Below are positions 5,683-12,099 of a stretch of DNA of 12,099 nucleotides, piece after piece. The notes under the pieces are model-generated. The model was not told the origin of the DNA. It saw nothing but the letters and a program-made list of their open reading frames with translations, and made no database searches. Both the position numbers and the translations under genes were made by a program. Source of the DNA: Amoebophilaceae bacterium (GTDB lineage: Bacteria > Bacteroidota > Bacteroidia > Cytophagales > Amoebophilaceae); the NCBI GenBank assembly GCA_023257955.1, contig JALRAY010000030.1, positions 1-12,099 on the forward strand. Direction: 5' to 3'. Position 1 is the first letter of the stretch. Every line of letters starts with the position of its first letter.

Positions 5683-6897
5683 ATGGCATCACAACTTTCG
5701 CAACGTATTCATAACATGGCCGAATCCGCTACCCTAGCGATAGCCAAACAAATACAGGCATTACGAGCACAAGGGAGAGAGATCTATGACCTAAGTATTG
5801 GAGAGCCTAACTTGCCTACCCCTGCTATTATACAAGCAGCCGCCAAACACGCTATCGATACAGGACAATACGCCTCCTATCCTCCCATAGCAGGTTATCA
5901 AGACTTACGCAAAGCTATCGCTCATAAGCTGGGAAAAGAAAACGACATTCCCTGTACCCCTGAGCAGGTGATTGTTTCAAATGGAGCCAAACAAGCATTA
6001 TTTAACCTCTTCATGTGCCTCTGTAATCCTGGCGATGAAGTCATTGTCTATACCCCCTATTGGGGAAGCTACCTGCAGATGATTCGTTTAACAGGTGCTA
6101 CACCTATCTGTCTACAAGGCACATGGGACAACAACTTTGAACCTACCATTGCACAAGTAGCGAACGCTATTACACCCCAAACAAAAGCCATCATCTTTTC
6201 CTCCCCAAGTAACCCGAACGGTTTAGTCCTCTCCAAGGACCACCTATTGTCGTTGGCAAAGCTTTTGCAACAACATCCTGATGTAGTGGTAATAGCAGAC
6301 GAGATCTATGAGTACATCCACTTTGGAACTAGCTTCACGAGCATCGGCTCCATACCTAGTTTACAAGACAGGGTCATCACTGTGAATGGGTTCTCTAAGA
6401 GCTATGCGATGACAGGCTGGCGGATAGGATACCTAGCAGCCCCATTGTGGTTAGCGCAAGCATGCGAAAAACTACAAGGTCAGAGTACGGGCGGCGCCTG
6501 TGGTATTGCGCAGCGGGCTGCATTAGCTGCTTTTGAACTCCCGCAATCTACCTTACAGCAAATCTGTACGACCTACAGCCAAAAAGTAGACGTGGCTATG
6601 CAACACCTGCAGGATATGAAAGGCATAATTTGTCACCGCCCGCTAGGCACATTCTACCTTTTCCCAGATATCAGTTGTTATTTCGGCTATACAGATGGCG
6701 AAGTGATGATTACAGATGCGGATACGTTTGTATTATATCTACTGCAAGAGGCGCAGATAAGCATCGTTTCCGGAAAAGCTTTTGGGGTACCAACATGTGT
6801 TCGCCTGTCCGTTGCCACCACTGATGAGATCATTACAAAAGCCATGGAGCGGATGAAACAAGCTTTAAACAAGTTAAGACCTGCAAGTAGTAATTAG
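5683..6897 (+). CDS. Pyridoxal-phosphate aminotransferase, class I (aspartate aminotransferase-like)
   Basis: A fold-type I aminotransferase of the bacterial subgroup that includes aspartate aminotransferase; it probably moves amino groups between aspartate or another amino acid and 2-oxoglutarate in the cytoplasm. The 404-residue length is normal. Seen: LSIGEPNLPTP (37-47), SNGAKQALFNL (99-109), TPYWGSY (124-130), SSPSNPNG (173-180, with the PLP-contacting Asn177), VIADEIYE (203-210, with Asp206 for the pyridine nitrogen and Tyr209), NGFSKSYAMTGWRIGY (235-250, with Schiff-base Lys239 and Arg247) and VRLSVAT (373-379, with carboxylate-binding Arg374). The substrate cannot be fixed from motifs; aspartate is the best guess. 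ATG 5683 is used because a TAA stop lies in frame just upstream. It is the only plus-strand gene here and converges on ffh. Confidence 0.93.
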   Translation: MASQLSQRIHNMAESATLAIAKQIQALRAQGREIYDLSIGEPNLPTPAIIQAAAKHAIDTGQYASYPPIAGYQDLRKAIAHKLGKENDIPCTPEQVIVSNGAKQALFNLFMCLCNPGDEVIVYTPYWGSYLQMIRLTGATPICLQGTWDNNFEPTIAQVANAITPQTKAIIFSSPSNPNGLVLSKDHLLSLAKLLQQHPDVVVIADEIYEYIHFGTSFTSIGSIPSLQDRVITVNGFSKSYAMTGWRIGYLAAPLWLAQACEKLQGQSTGGACGIAQRAALAAFELPQSTLQQICTTYSQKVDVAMQHLQDMKGIICHRPLGTFYLFPDISCYFGYTDGEVMITDADTFVLYLLQEAQISIVSGKAFGVPTCVRLSVATTDEIITKAMERMKQALNKLRPASSN

Positions 6898-7026
6898 TGA
6901 CATCTATTATGCGCTTCCTGACTTTGGCGCTTAGTCACAAGTGACGCGACTCATGAAGATGATGGGGCATATGATAGTGCTACTATCCGGTACAAGTCTT
7001 GGGCGTACATGCCAGCAAGGTGATGA
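6898..7026. terminator. Convergent gap with two short hairpins, possible bidirectional transcription end
   Basis: Between the convergent stops of the aminotransferase and ffh lie GTCAC-AA-GTGAC (6934-6945) and GATAGT-GCT-ACTATC (6973-6987). Neither is followed by a clear T-run, so they are weak terminator candidates. Their position between converging genes is the main support. Confidence 0.3.
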
Positions 7027-8364
7027 TCAATTGGATTGAAAAGCTTGCAGCATACTTTTCATCTGTGCAGGGGAAGCTTTCTTGGTCACCTGAATCAAAA
7101 ACTCATATTGCTTGATCAATTTGTTGATTATTTCCATAGACGTCCCACTTCCTTTGACGATACGTGTTTTTCTGCTTAAGTCTAGTATGTGGGGATTGGC
7201 CCTTTCTTTTGGGGTCATAGATTGTATAGCAATGATATAAGATTCAAAGTTTTTATCTTGGCTACTCGACGCTACCGGATCAGGTGTATGATTATTCAAA
7301 ATCTCTGAAGGCATCATGGAGAGGAATGTCTGCGCGCCACCCATTTTCTTGATTTGTTGTAATTGTTCCATGAAATCATTCAAGTCAAATTGGCTCTTTT
7401 TGAGTTTTTTATGGAGCTTAACAAGTTTTTCCTCATCATAGAATTGTTCCGCTTTTTCTACCAATGACACAATATCACCCATACCCAAAATACGTCTCGC
7501 CATCCTATCGGGGTAGAAGATATCCAGATCTGTTACTTTTTCTCCAACCCCTATGAATTTAATAGGCCTATCCACCACCGCGCGGATAGAAAGAGCAGCC
7601 CCGCCGCGAGTATCACCATCCAGCTTGGTGAGGATAATCCCATCCAAGTTTAACTGTTCGTGAAAGGCTTTTGCTGTATTTACAGCATCTTGTCCCGTCA
7701 TGGCATCTACAACCAGTAGCGTTTCGGCAGGTTGGGTAAAATCTTGCAAGACTTTGATCTCGTCCATCATCACCGTATCTACCGTTTGACGGCCGGCCGT
7801 ATCTATGATGATAATTTGCTGGTGATTGTCTTTGGCATATGCCATGGCTTCTTTAGCGATGGCAAGCACATCTGTGGAACCAGGTTTATGAAAAACGTCT
7901 ATGCCGATCTGTTGTGCGAGCACCTGTAATTGATCTGCAGCAGCAGGTCTATATACATCGCAGGCTACGAGTAATACTTTTTTGTTTAGTCCTTTCAGGT
8001 GATTGGCTAGCTTTGCCGAGCAGGTAGTTTTTCCGGATCCTTGCAGGCCTGCCATCAGGATAACGGAAGGATGTTGCTTGAGGTTGAGGCCGGCATGCTC
8101 ACTGCCCATCATCTTGGTGAGTTCGTCATTGACTACTTTGGTGAAGAGCTGACCTGGGGCAAGGGAGGTTAATACATTTTTTCCAAGTGCGTTCGTTTTG
8201 ATATCATCAGTGATCTGCTTCGCTATTTTGTAGTTAACATCTGCTTGGATGAGCGCCTTGCGAATTTCTTTTGCCGTACTGGCTACGTTTATCTCTGTAA
8301 TCTTGCCTTGCCCTCGCAAGGTTTGCATCGCTTTGGCGAGGTTGCTTTTTAAATTTTCGAACAT
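7027..8364 (-). CDS. ffh: Signal recognition particle protein Ffh (SRP54)
   Basis: Ffh binds 4.5S RNA and signal sequences emerging from the ribosome, and docks with FtsY at the membrane through paired GTPase domains. The 445-residue product is full length. Domains in order: the N helical bundle (1 to about 90); the G domain with GLQGSGKTT (106-114), DVYRPAA (136-142), DTAGR (188-192), TKLDG (246-250) and GVGE (272-275); then the Met-rich M domain (about 325-445) with FLSMMPSE, IQSMTPKERANP and the RNA-binding stretch RKTRIVKGSGTS (398-409). The residue after DTAGR is Gln where Leu is common, a minor variation. ATG at 8364 is preceded by an AT-rich 133-base spacer without a Shine-Dalgarno. 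It appears to be transcribed separately from the grpE-dnaJ group, though no terminator is obvious between them. Confidence 0.97.
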   Translation of the reverse strand: MFENLKSNLAKAMQTLRGQGKITEINVASTAKEIRKALIQADVNYKIAKQITDDIKTNALGKNVLTSLAPGQLFTKVVNDELTKMMGSEHAGLNLKQHPSVILMAGLQGSGKTTCSAKLANHLKGLNKKVLLVACDVYRPAAADQLQVLAQQIGIDVFHKPGSTDVLAIAKEAMAYAKDNHQQIIIIDTAGRQTVDTVMMDEIKVLQDFTQPAETLLVVDAMTGQDAVNTAKAFHEQLNLDGIILTKLDGDTRGGAALSIRAVVDRPIKFIGVGEKVTDLDIFYPDRMARRILGMGDIVSLVEKAEQFYDEEKLVKLHKKLKKSQFDLNDFMEQLQQIKKMGGAQTFLSMMPSEILNNHTPDPVASSSQDKNFESYIIAIQSMTPKERANPHILDLSRKTRIVKGSGTSMEIINKLIKQYEFLIQVTKKASPAQMKSMLQAFQSN

Positions 8365-8497
8365 AAAGTATGGTATTTATTGCTTATCTAAAATTTATTA
8401 TACAGCGCAGTCTTATTAATCGATAAGATAGCATATTCAAAGAGGTATATACCATTCAAGCAATTTGCTATTCTTTGGTTACTTGTACACTTCTTTT

Positions 8498-9520
8498 TTA
8501 TAGTAGCTCTTTTAAGACACATTCTTGATAAAATGCTCTCGCTATCTCATCCATATACACTGTTAGTAATGTATTTTCATCTGCATGAGAACTATTCCAT
8601 GAGATGTGAAACTGAAGTACTTCATCTGATGCTAAACAGTATTGTTTCAAACAACATCTAAGATTTTTTTCCATCCTAATGCCATACGGTTTTTCCACAT
8701 TGGCATGCACTTTACCTCCTTGAGGTTGATATACGGATAACCAAGCTTCTAAAGTGGTATTGGTAGTGACTCTGTTGTTCTGGCTTTGGTTAGTGTCTGT
8801 AGCATGTACGAAACACAAATTTTGTTTACCTTCCTGGTATTCGTTTTTCATAGCATCTGTAGCATGTATTTCCCAAATAAAATGCCATAACTCTGTTTCT
8901 GTCAGTTCCGTTGATTTTGTATTAATCCTTGTAAGAAAAGAATCAAATTCAGGGTATTTCTGCCTTATGAAGTCTACTTCTTGAAGTGGTAAAGATCTAA
9001 TACCTCCTAATAAAACTATCGTGTTACATCTTAAAGTACCTGCCTTGTATTGTTGTACAAAATCTTCAAATCTTGTTTCCATTTTTTGGAATCTAGCGCC
9101 GAATAAAAGAAAATAGTCGACATCTACTGTAGTAGGGGGTATAGCATCTACAAACCCTAGTTGGCGTATAGTTTGCAGGATTTTGTTTTTTGTTGCTGTA
9201 TCTTTCGCCTGTTCTAAAGAACCTAAATCCCAACGTTCTAATCCTGGTTTTCGTATGCAATGGGCTTGCATGGCACAGTTAATAGCTTGTACCGTACTTC
9301 CATGTTCAATGTCCAGTAATTGCAAAAGTTGCCGCAGTAATAGTTGTGGTGTTGTATCTTCTTGTATTAAGTTCTCTTTGTCTAAAGTAGAAGATATATA
9401 AGATTTACAGAATGGTGTCTTGTTATCACTTTCCCCTACACTTCCAAAGCAGCATATAGTGTTGAGAAACAATGCGTAAGCTAATATCTGCGTAGCAAAA
9501 CAAGTATTTTTTAAAATCAT
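8498..9520 (-). CDS. Probable exported protein of unknown function, coupled to dnaJ
   Basis: I do not recognise this 340-residue protein with certainty. Seen: a basic start followed by a hydrophobic stretch (about 9-27), consistent with a signal peptide; no good lipobox, although two Cys follow at 23-24. The rest is soluble and mixed alpha/beta. Predicted core strands include YFLLFGA (136-142) and NTIVLLGG (166-173). Later segments TETELWHFIW (207-216), TNTTLEAWL (253-261), PYGIRME (278-284) and MDEIARAFY (323-331) follow. The order of strands, a late NT-x-EA-like helix and a following Arg recall the YdcF/DUF218 family of envelope proteins, but this is only architectural inference. Its start is 6 bases after the dnaJ stop, so it should be expressed with grpE-dnaJ. 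Lines counted by eye run 33-38 percent G+C, lower than most neighbours, which may hint at a different history or weak constraint. Confidence 0.8.
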   Translation of the reverse strand: MILKNTCFATQILAYALFLNTICCFGSVGESDNKTPFCKSYISSTLDKENLIQEDTTPQLLLRQLLQLLDIEHGSTVQAINCAMQAHCIRKPGLERWDLGSLEQAKDTATKNKILQTIRQLGFVDAIPPTTVDVDYFLLFGARFQKMETRFEDFVQQYKAGTLRCNTIVLLGGIRSLPLQEVDFIRQKYPEFDSFLTRINTKSTELTETELWHFIWEIHATDAMKNEYQEGKQNLCFVHATDTNQSQNNRVTTNTTLEAWLSVYQPQGGKVHANVEKPYGIRMEKNLRCCLKQYCLASDEVLQFHISWNSSHADENTLLTVYMDEIARAFYQECVLKELL

Positions 9521-9526
9521 TTGGTT

Positions 9527-10690
9527 TTAGTCCTTAAATAACGATTTTATTTTTTCAAAGAACGTTTTATCCTGCTTCTTTTCTTGCGGTGCAAAATTGG
9601 GAGAAGCTTTCAGTTTTTCCAGTATCGTTTTTTCCTCTTTCGTTATCTGTTCAGGCGTCCATACCTGCACGTGTACCAGCTGATCGCCTTGCCCATAGCC
9701 TTCTATATTTTGAATGCCTTTGCGTGCTAGGCGCAATATTTTACCACTTTGTGTCCCTGGTTCTAGTTTGATCTTTGCTGTCCCTTTGAGCGTCGGTATT
9801 TCTTTTTCGGTACCTAGTACCGCTTCTATAAAGCTAATATGCAGTTGGTAGTGAATGTTATTGCCTTCGCGTTGTAGTACGGGATCCTCTGTTTCGTCTA
9901 TGATAATGTGTAAATTACCTGGTATACCGCCTTTCTCTGGCGCATGACCATATCCACGCATCGTTAAGCGCATCCCCTTCTTTACGCCCGCAGGTATGTC
10001 GATTGTGATAACATCTTCTTGCTGTATTCTTCCCTCTGATTTACAAGTAGCACATGGTTTTTTAATGATTTTACCCGTTCCATGGCATGCATCACAGATG
10101 CTTTGCGTAGCCATTGCCCCCAGGAATGTATTGGTCACTTTTCTAATCTCGCCTATGCCTTGACACTTGGAGCATGTTGCTATTTCAGTGCCATTGTGGG
10201 CACCATTACCTTTACAGGCCTGGCAAGTGATGTAGCGATTGAGTTTGATTTTTTTGGAAACGCCTTGGGCGATGTCTTGTAAGGTGAGGGTGAGCTTAAT
10301 CTGCAAGTCACTGCCTTTCTGCTTTCTAGCTCTTCTGCCTGTGCCTGAAAACATATCTGCAAATCCTGTTCCTTGAAAGAATTCCCCATACTTATTGAAA
10401 AGCTCTTCTTCGGTGGCATAAGTATAAGTAGTGTAGCCCCGTTGCCCCCTTCCTCCACCGCCAGGCATGGCTCCTACATGCCCCGTAAGGTCATATTGCT
10501 GTTTTTTTTGCGGATCGCTTAACACATCGTAGGCTTCGGCTATTTTTTTAAACTGCTCTTCCGCATGCTTGTCACCGGGGTTTTTATCGGGATGGTATTT
10601 GAGGGCGAGGCTGCGGTATGCTTTTTTAATGGTGTCAGGTTTTGCGTCACGAGAGACACCGAGTATTGCGTAAAGATCTTTGTTTTCCAT
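9527..10690 (-). CDS. dnaJ: Chaperone protein DnaJ (type I Hsp40)
   Basis: DnaJ delivers unfolded clients to DnaK and stimulates its ATPase. The 387-residue product has all type I parts in order: the J domain (about 4-70) with the essential HPD at 33-35; a glycine-rich linker (about 70-120); and the zinc-binding domain with four Cys-x-x-Cys repeats, CQACKGNG (156-163), CSKCQGIG (173-180), CDACHGTG (199-206) and CATCKSEG (213-220). Two C-terminal beta domains follow, and a basic tail. The fourth zinc repeat has Ser where Gly is usual, but its cysteines are intact. Its ATG shares one base with the grpE stop (TAATG), implying coupled translation. The downstream exported protein begins 6 bases after its stop. 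dnaK is not in this window. Confidence 0.98.
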   Translation of the reverse strand: MENKDLYAILGVSRDAKPDTIKKAYRSLALKYHPDKNPGDKHAEEQFKKIAEAYDVLSDPQKKQQYDLTGHVGAMPGGGGRGQRGYTTYTYATEEELFNKYGEFFQGTGFADMFSGTGRRARKQKGSDLQIKLTLTLQDIAQGVSKKIKLNRYITCQACKGNGAHNGTEIATCSKCQGIGEIRKVTNTFLGAMATQSICDACHGTGKIIKKPCATCKSEGRIQQEDVITIDIPAGVKKGMRLTMRGYGHAPEKGGIPGNLHIIIDETEDPVLQREGNNIHYQLHISFIEAVLGTEKEIPTLKGTAKIKLEPGTQSGKILRLARKGIQNIEGYGQGDQLVHVQVWTPEQITKEEKTILEKLKASPNFAPQEKKQDKTFFEKIKSLFKD

Positions 10691-11307
10691 TATTCTCCTA
10701 TTATAACTTTTGCGTAGCGTAATACTTTATCTTTTAACATATAACCCTTGGTAGCTACATGGATGATTTTATGCTGCAATGCTTTATCTGATACAGCCGT
10801 CTTGCTGATGGCTTCATGAAGCTCCGGATTAAAGTCACTCCCCGCTTCAATAGGCATCGCTTGCACGTTGGCTTGTGCCAAAAATTGAATCATTTTCTCA
10901 TGAATAAGTTGAATACCTTTTGCTACCGAAGGCTGTTCTTCATTAACCGCATCGAGGGCCCTTTCAAAATCATCTAGCAGCGGCAGGAACTGTTCAAGCA
11001 ATTTTCCTCCCGCTGTTTCTATCAATGTGATACGTTCTTGCGCCGTTCGTTTTCTGAAGTTATCAAACTCCGCATGTATGCGTAAACACTTTTCATTAGC
11101 CACCGCTAGGTCCTCATGAGCTTGCGCCAAGGCTTGCTGTAGTTCTGTGACTGTTGCGGTACTGGCTGTCTCTTCAGTCGGTACTGCCGGATTTTGTGCT
11201 TCGGCTTCCCTGGTTGCAGTGGATGATTCGGGTGAATGATTATCCAGTGATGATGTCGCTTGTTCTTCGTGTTGATTGTGATTCTTTTCTGATACGTTGT
11301 TTGCCAT
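10690..11307 (-). CDS. grpE: Nucleotide exchange factor GrpE
   Basis: GrpE dimers release ADP from DnaK. The 205-residue product has a low-complexity, acidic, Gln/Ser/Thr-rich N-terminus (1 to about 52) likely to be disordered. A long coiled coil follows (about 53-105, including AEFDNFRKRTAQER), then the four-helix region with LPLLDDFERAL, and finally the beta-wing domain with FNPELHEAIS and a closing GYMLKDKVLRYAKVIIGE. The family usually reads GY-L-x-RVLRPA-V at the end; here Arg-Pro is replaced by Arg-Tyr, a mild departure. ATG 11307 gives the standard length. It is the first gene of grpE-dnaJ-unknown. The 56-bp repeat lies 214 bases upstream and might carry its promoter. Confidence 0.97.
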   Translation of the reverse strand: MANNVSEKNHNQHEEQATSSLDNHSPESSTATREAEAQNPAVPTEETASTATVTELQQALAQAHEDLAVANEKCLRIHAEFDNFRKRTAQERITLIETAGGKLLEQFLPLLDDFERALDAVNEEQPSVAKGIQLIHEKMIQFLAQANVQAMPIEAGSDFNPELHEAISKTAVSDKALQHKIIHVATKGYMLKDKVLRYAKVIIGE

Positions 11308-11521
11308 AAATTTTGTGATGTATGTATTAAATATTCGTTATGTCCGTAAAGATATTATTGCCTTGTCGGTACGCTTGCCATTGCTATTCCCACATTCCTT
11401 TGGATGCCGAAATGACTGCAATGAGGATAACACCAAAAGGCTTATCGATGAATAAGTTGTGCGTATATAATATGATGAAACACAATCTATGCCAATTCAC
11501 AAGCAATGAGAAACAGGATGC

Positions 11522-11577
11522 CATTGCTGTATCTGTTATCTAATTCGTTGTCAAGCTTGTCATGCATTTAGCTCAAC
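11522..11577. repeat. 56-bp dispersed repeat, copy 2 (upstream of grpE)
   Basis: Matches 1486-1541 at 52 of 56 positions in the same orientation. Read towards grpE, the peptide frame LS-MHDK-DNELDN-YSN is shared with copy 1, but one codon is TAA here and CAA there, so coding in this copy is broken. It also contains HindIII-type AAGCTT where copy 1 has AAACTT. Confidence 0.85.
11526..11554 (-). promoter_or_regulatory. Candidate promoter for grpE-dnaJ inside repeat copy 2
   Basis: TTGACA (11554-11549) is followed after 17 bases by TACAGC (11531-11526), in the same place as in copy 1. The -10 match is poor (3 of 6) and the leader would be about 210 bases. It is supported only by its placement in a repeat that precedes two protein quality-control operons. 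Confidence 0.2.
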
Positions 11578-11745
11578 CTTACATTCCGCACCAGTGCGCC
11601 ACGAGCACAGAGAAGGTTCTATCTAGCCAAAGATAAAACCAAATCTAAGCGCAACTATATAAAAGATGGAGGAAAGGCCCTCCGAAATCGTCTTATAGGA
11701 GAAGCTTTCAAACCACTCTAAGCTGCTTTAGACAAAAGTATGGTA

Positions 11746-12099
11746 GTGAGCGTTAGTATAAAAGGTATTCAATAAGAATATCAGGTGTGATTCAAGGAGA
11801 GGAAGCGATGAACTACTGATTAAGTGTCGAAAGATGTAGAATGAGATTAAAACCGCAGTTTAGGTGCTACTTCGGGATAAATCTAGCGGCAACCTATTTA
11901 CTGGCTAGGTGGTCTCCGGCATACAGGTGGCCTGAACTTGAATATGAGCCCCCGATCCGTATCTTTATGCCATGTACACGTAAAGCTTATCTTTAAGTAG
12001 ATGGATAGCAGAGACACATTAACACTAGGAGTTGTTTACATTTGATAAACTCATTGATTGTAAAGCCAATTGCTTTGGATTTTCAATAATAAGACTAAG
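11746..12099 (+). mobile_element. Possible 5' part of a group II intron (reverse transcriptase beyond the window)
   Basis: From GTGAGCG at 11746, compatible with the GUGYG-like 5' ends of group II introns, about 350 bases are stop-rich but pairing-rich. Seen: AGGAAGCGATGAAC, GTGTCGAAAGATG with a GAAA loop, CTAGC/GCTAG enclosing a loop, and CCTGAACTTGAATATGAGCC. In wording and length the stretch resembles, from memory, the domain I region ahead of an intron-encoded reverse transcriptase. No reverse transcriptase motif is inside the window, so this is a hypothesis. Confidence 0.35.

Larger units (their letters stand above)
11308..12099. other. Gene-poor right end: repeat copy 2, decayed frames and a structured tail
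   Basis: No convincing gene is seen in 792 bases. A plus-strand frame at 11340-11543 runs into the 56-bp repeat and has no recognisable product. At about 11590-11715 a Lys/Arg-rich open stretch (containing YLAKDKTKSKRNYIKDGGKA) ends in TAA and looks like a fragment. A GGAGG/CCTCC hairpin lies at 11668-11683. From 11746 on the sequence is full of stops in every frame yet rich in local pairing. Confidence 0.5.

Noticed and set aside
11340..11543. 67-codon plus-strand frame upstream of grpE
   Set aside because: No recognisable product; its end lies inside the 56-bp repeat, whose other copy is not part of a similar frame.
1..12099. tRNA, rRNA, tmRNA or RNase P RNA genes
   Set aside because: I looked for T-loop (GGTTCRANNCC) and other conserved cores on both strands of the gaps and saw none; a covariance-model scan would be decisive.

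Overview
The window reads as a chromosomal stretch of a Bacteroidota bacterium, most plausibly a host-associated or reduced-genome member of the Cytophagales/Amoebophilaceae type. The reasons are the gene order rplM-rpsI-rpsB-tsf, the Bacteroidota-like L13, EF-Ts and HslV sequences, and the lack of convincing Shine-Dalgarno sequences before the starts. Spot counts give G+C in the low 40s percent, and the gaps look decayed. The genus assignment is inference; nothing here proves it.

Layout. Positions 1-845 (minus) hold the N-terminal 281 codons of tgt, cut by the window edge, three bases downstream of hslV (849-1391, minus). A 504-base gap follows, then the ribosomal operon, all on minus and transcribed from high to low coordinates: rplM (5118-4669), rpsI (4660-4268), rpsB (4225-2768) and tsf (2726-1896). 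A 564-base gap separates it from the only plus-strand gene, a class I aminotransferase (5683-6897), which converges on ffh (8364-7027). Further right are grpE (11307-10690), dnaJ (10690-9527, 1-base overlap with grpE) and a probably exported protein of unknown function (9520-8498), which form a likely three-gene operon. The last 790 bases have no convincing gene.

The genes are mostly housekeeping: translation (L13, S9, S2, EF-Ts), tRNA modification (Tgt), co-translational targeting (Ffh), and protein folding and degradation (GrpE, DnaJ, HslV).

Five things stand out. (1) S2 is about twice the usual length, with a C-terminal extension built from two different tandem repeat families. (2) Tgt lacks two residues and has substitutions in its substrate-recognition loop while keeping its catalytic residues. 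(3) A 56-bp element occurs nearly identically upstream of both hslV and grpE in the same orientation, and read towards the genes it contains TTGACA. (4) An uncharacterised exported protein is coupled to grpE-dnaJ. (5) The right end may be the 5' part of a group II intron. No tRNA, rRNA or CRISPR array was seen.
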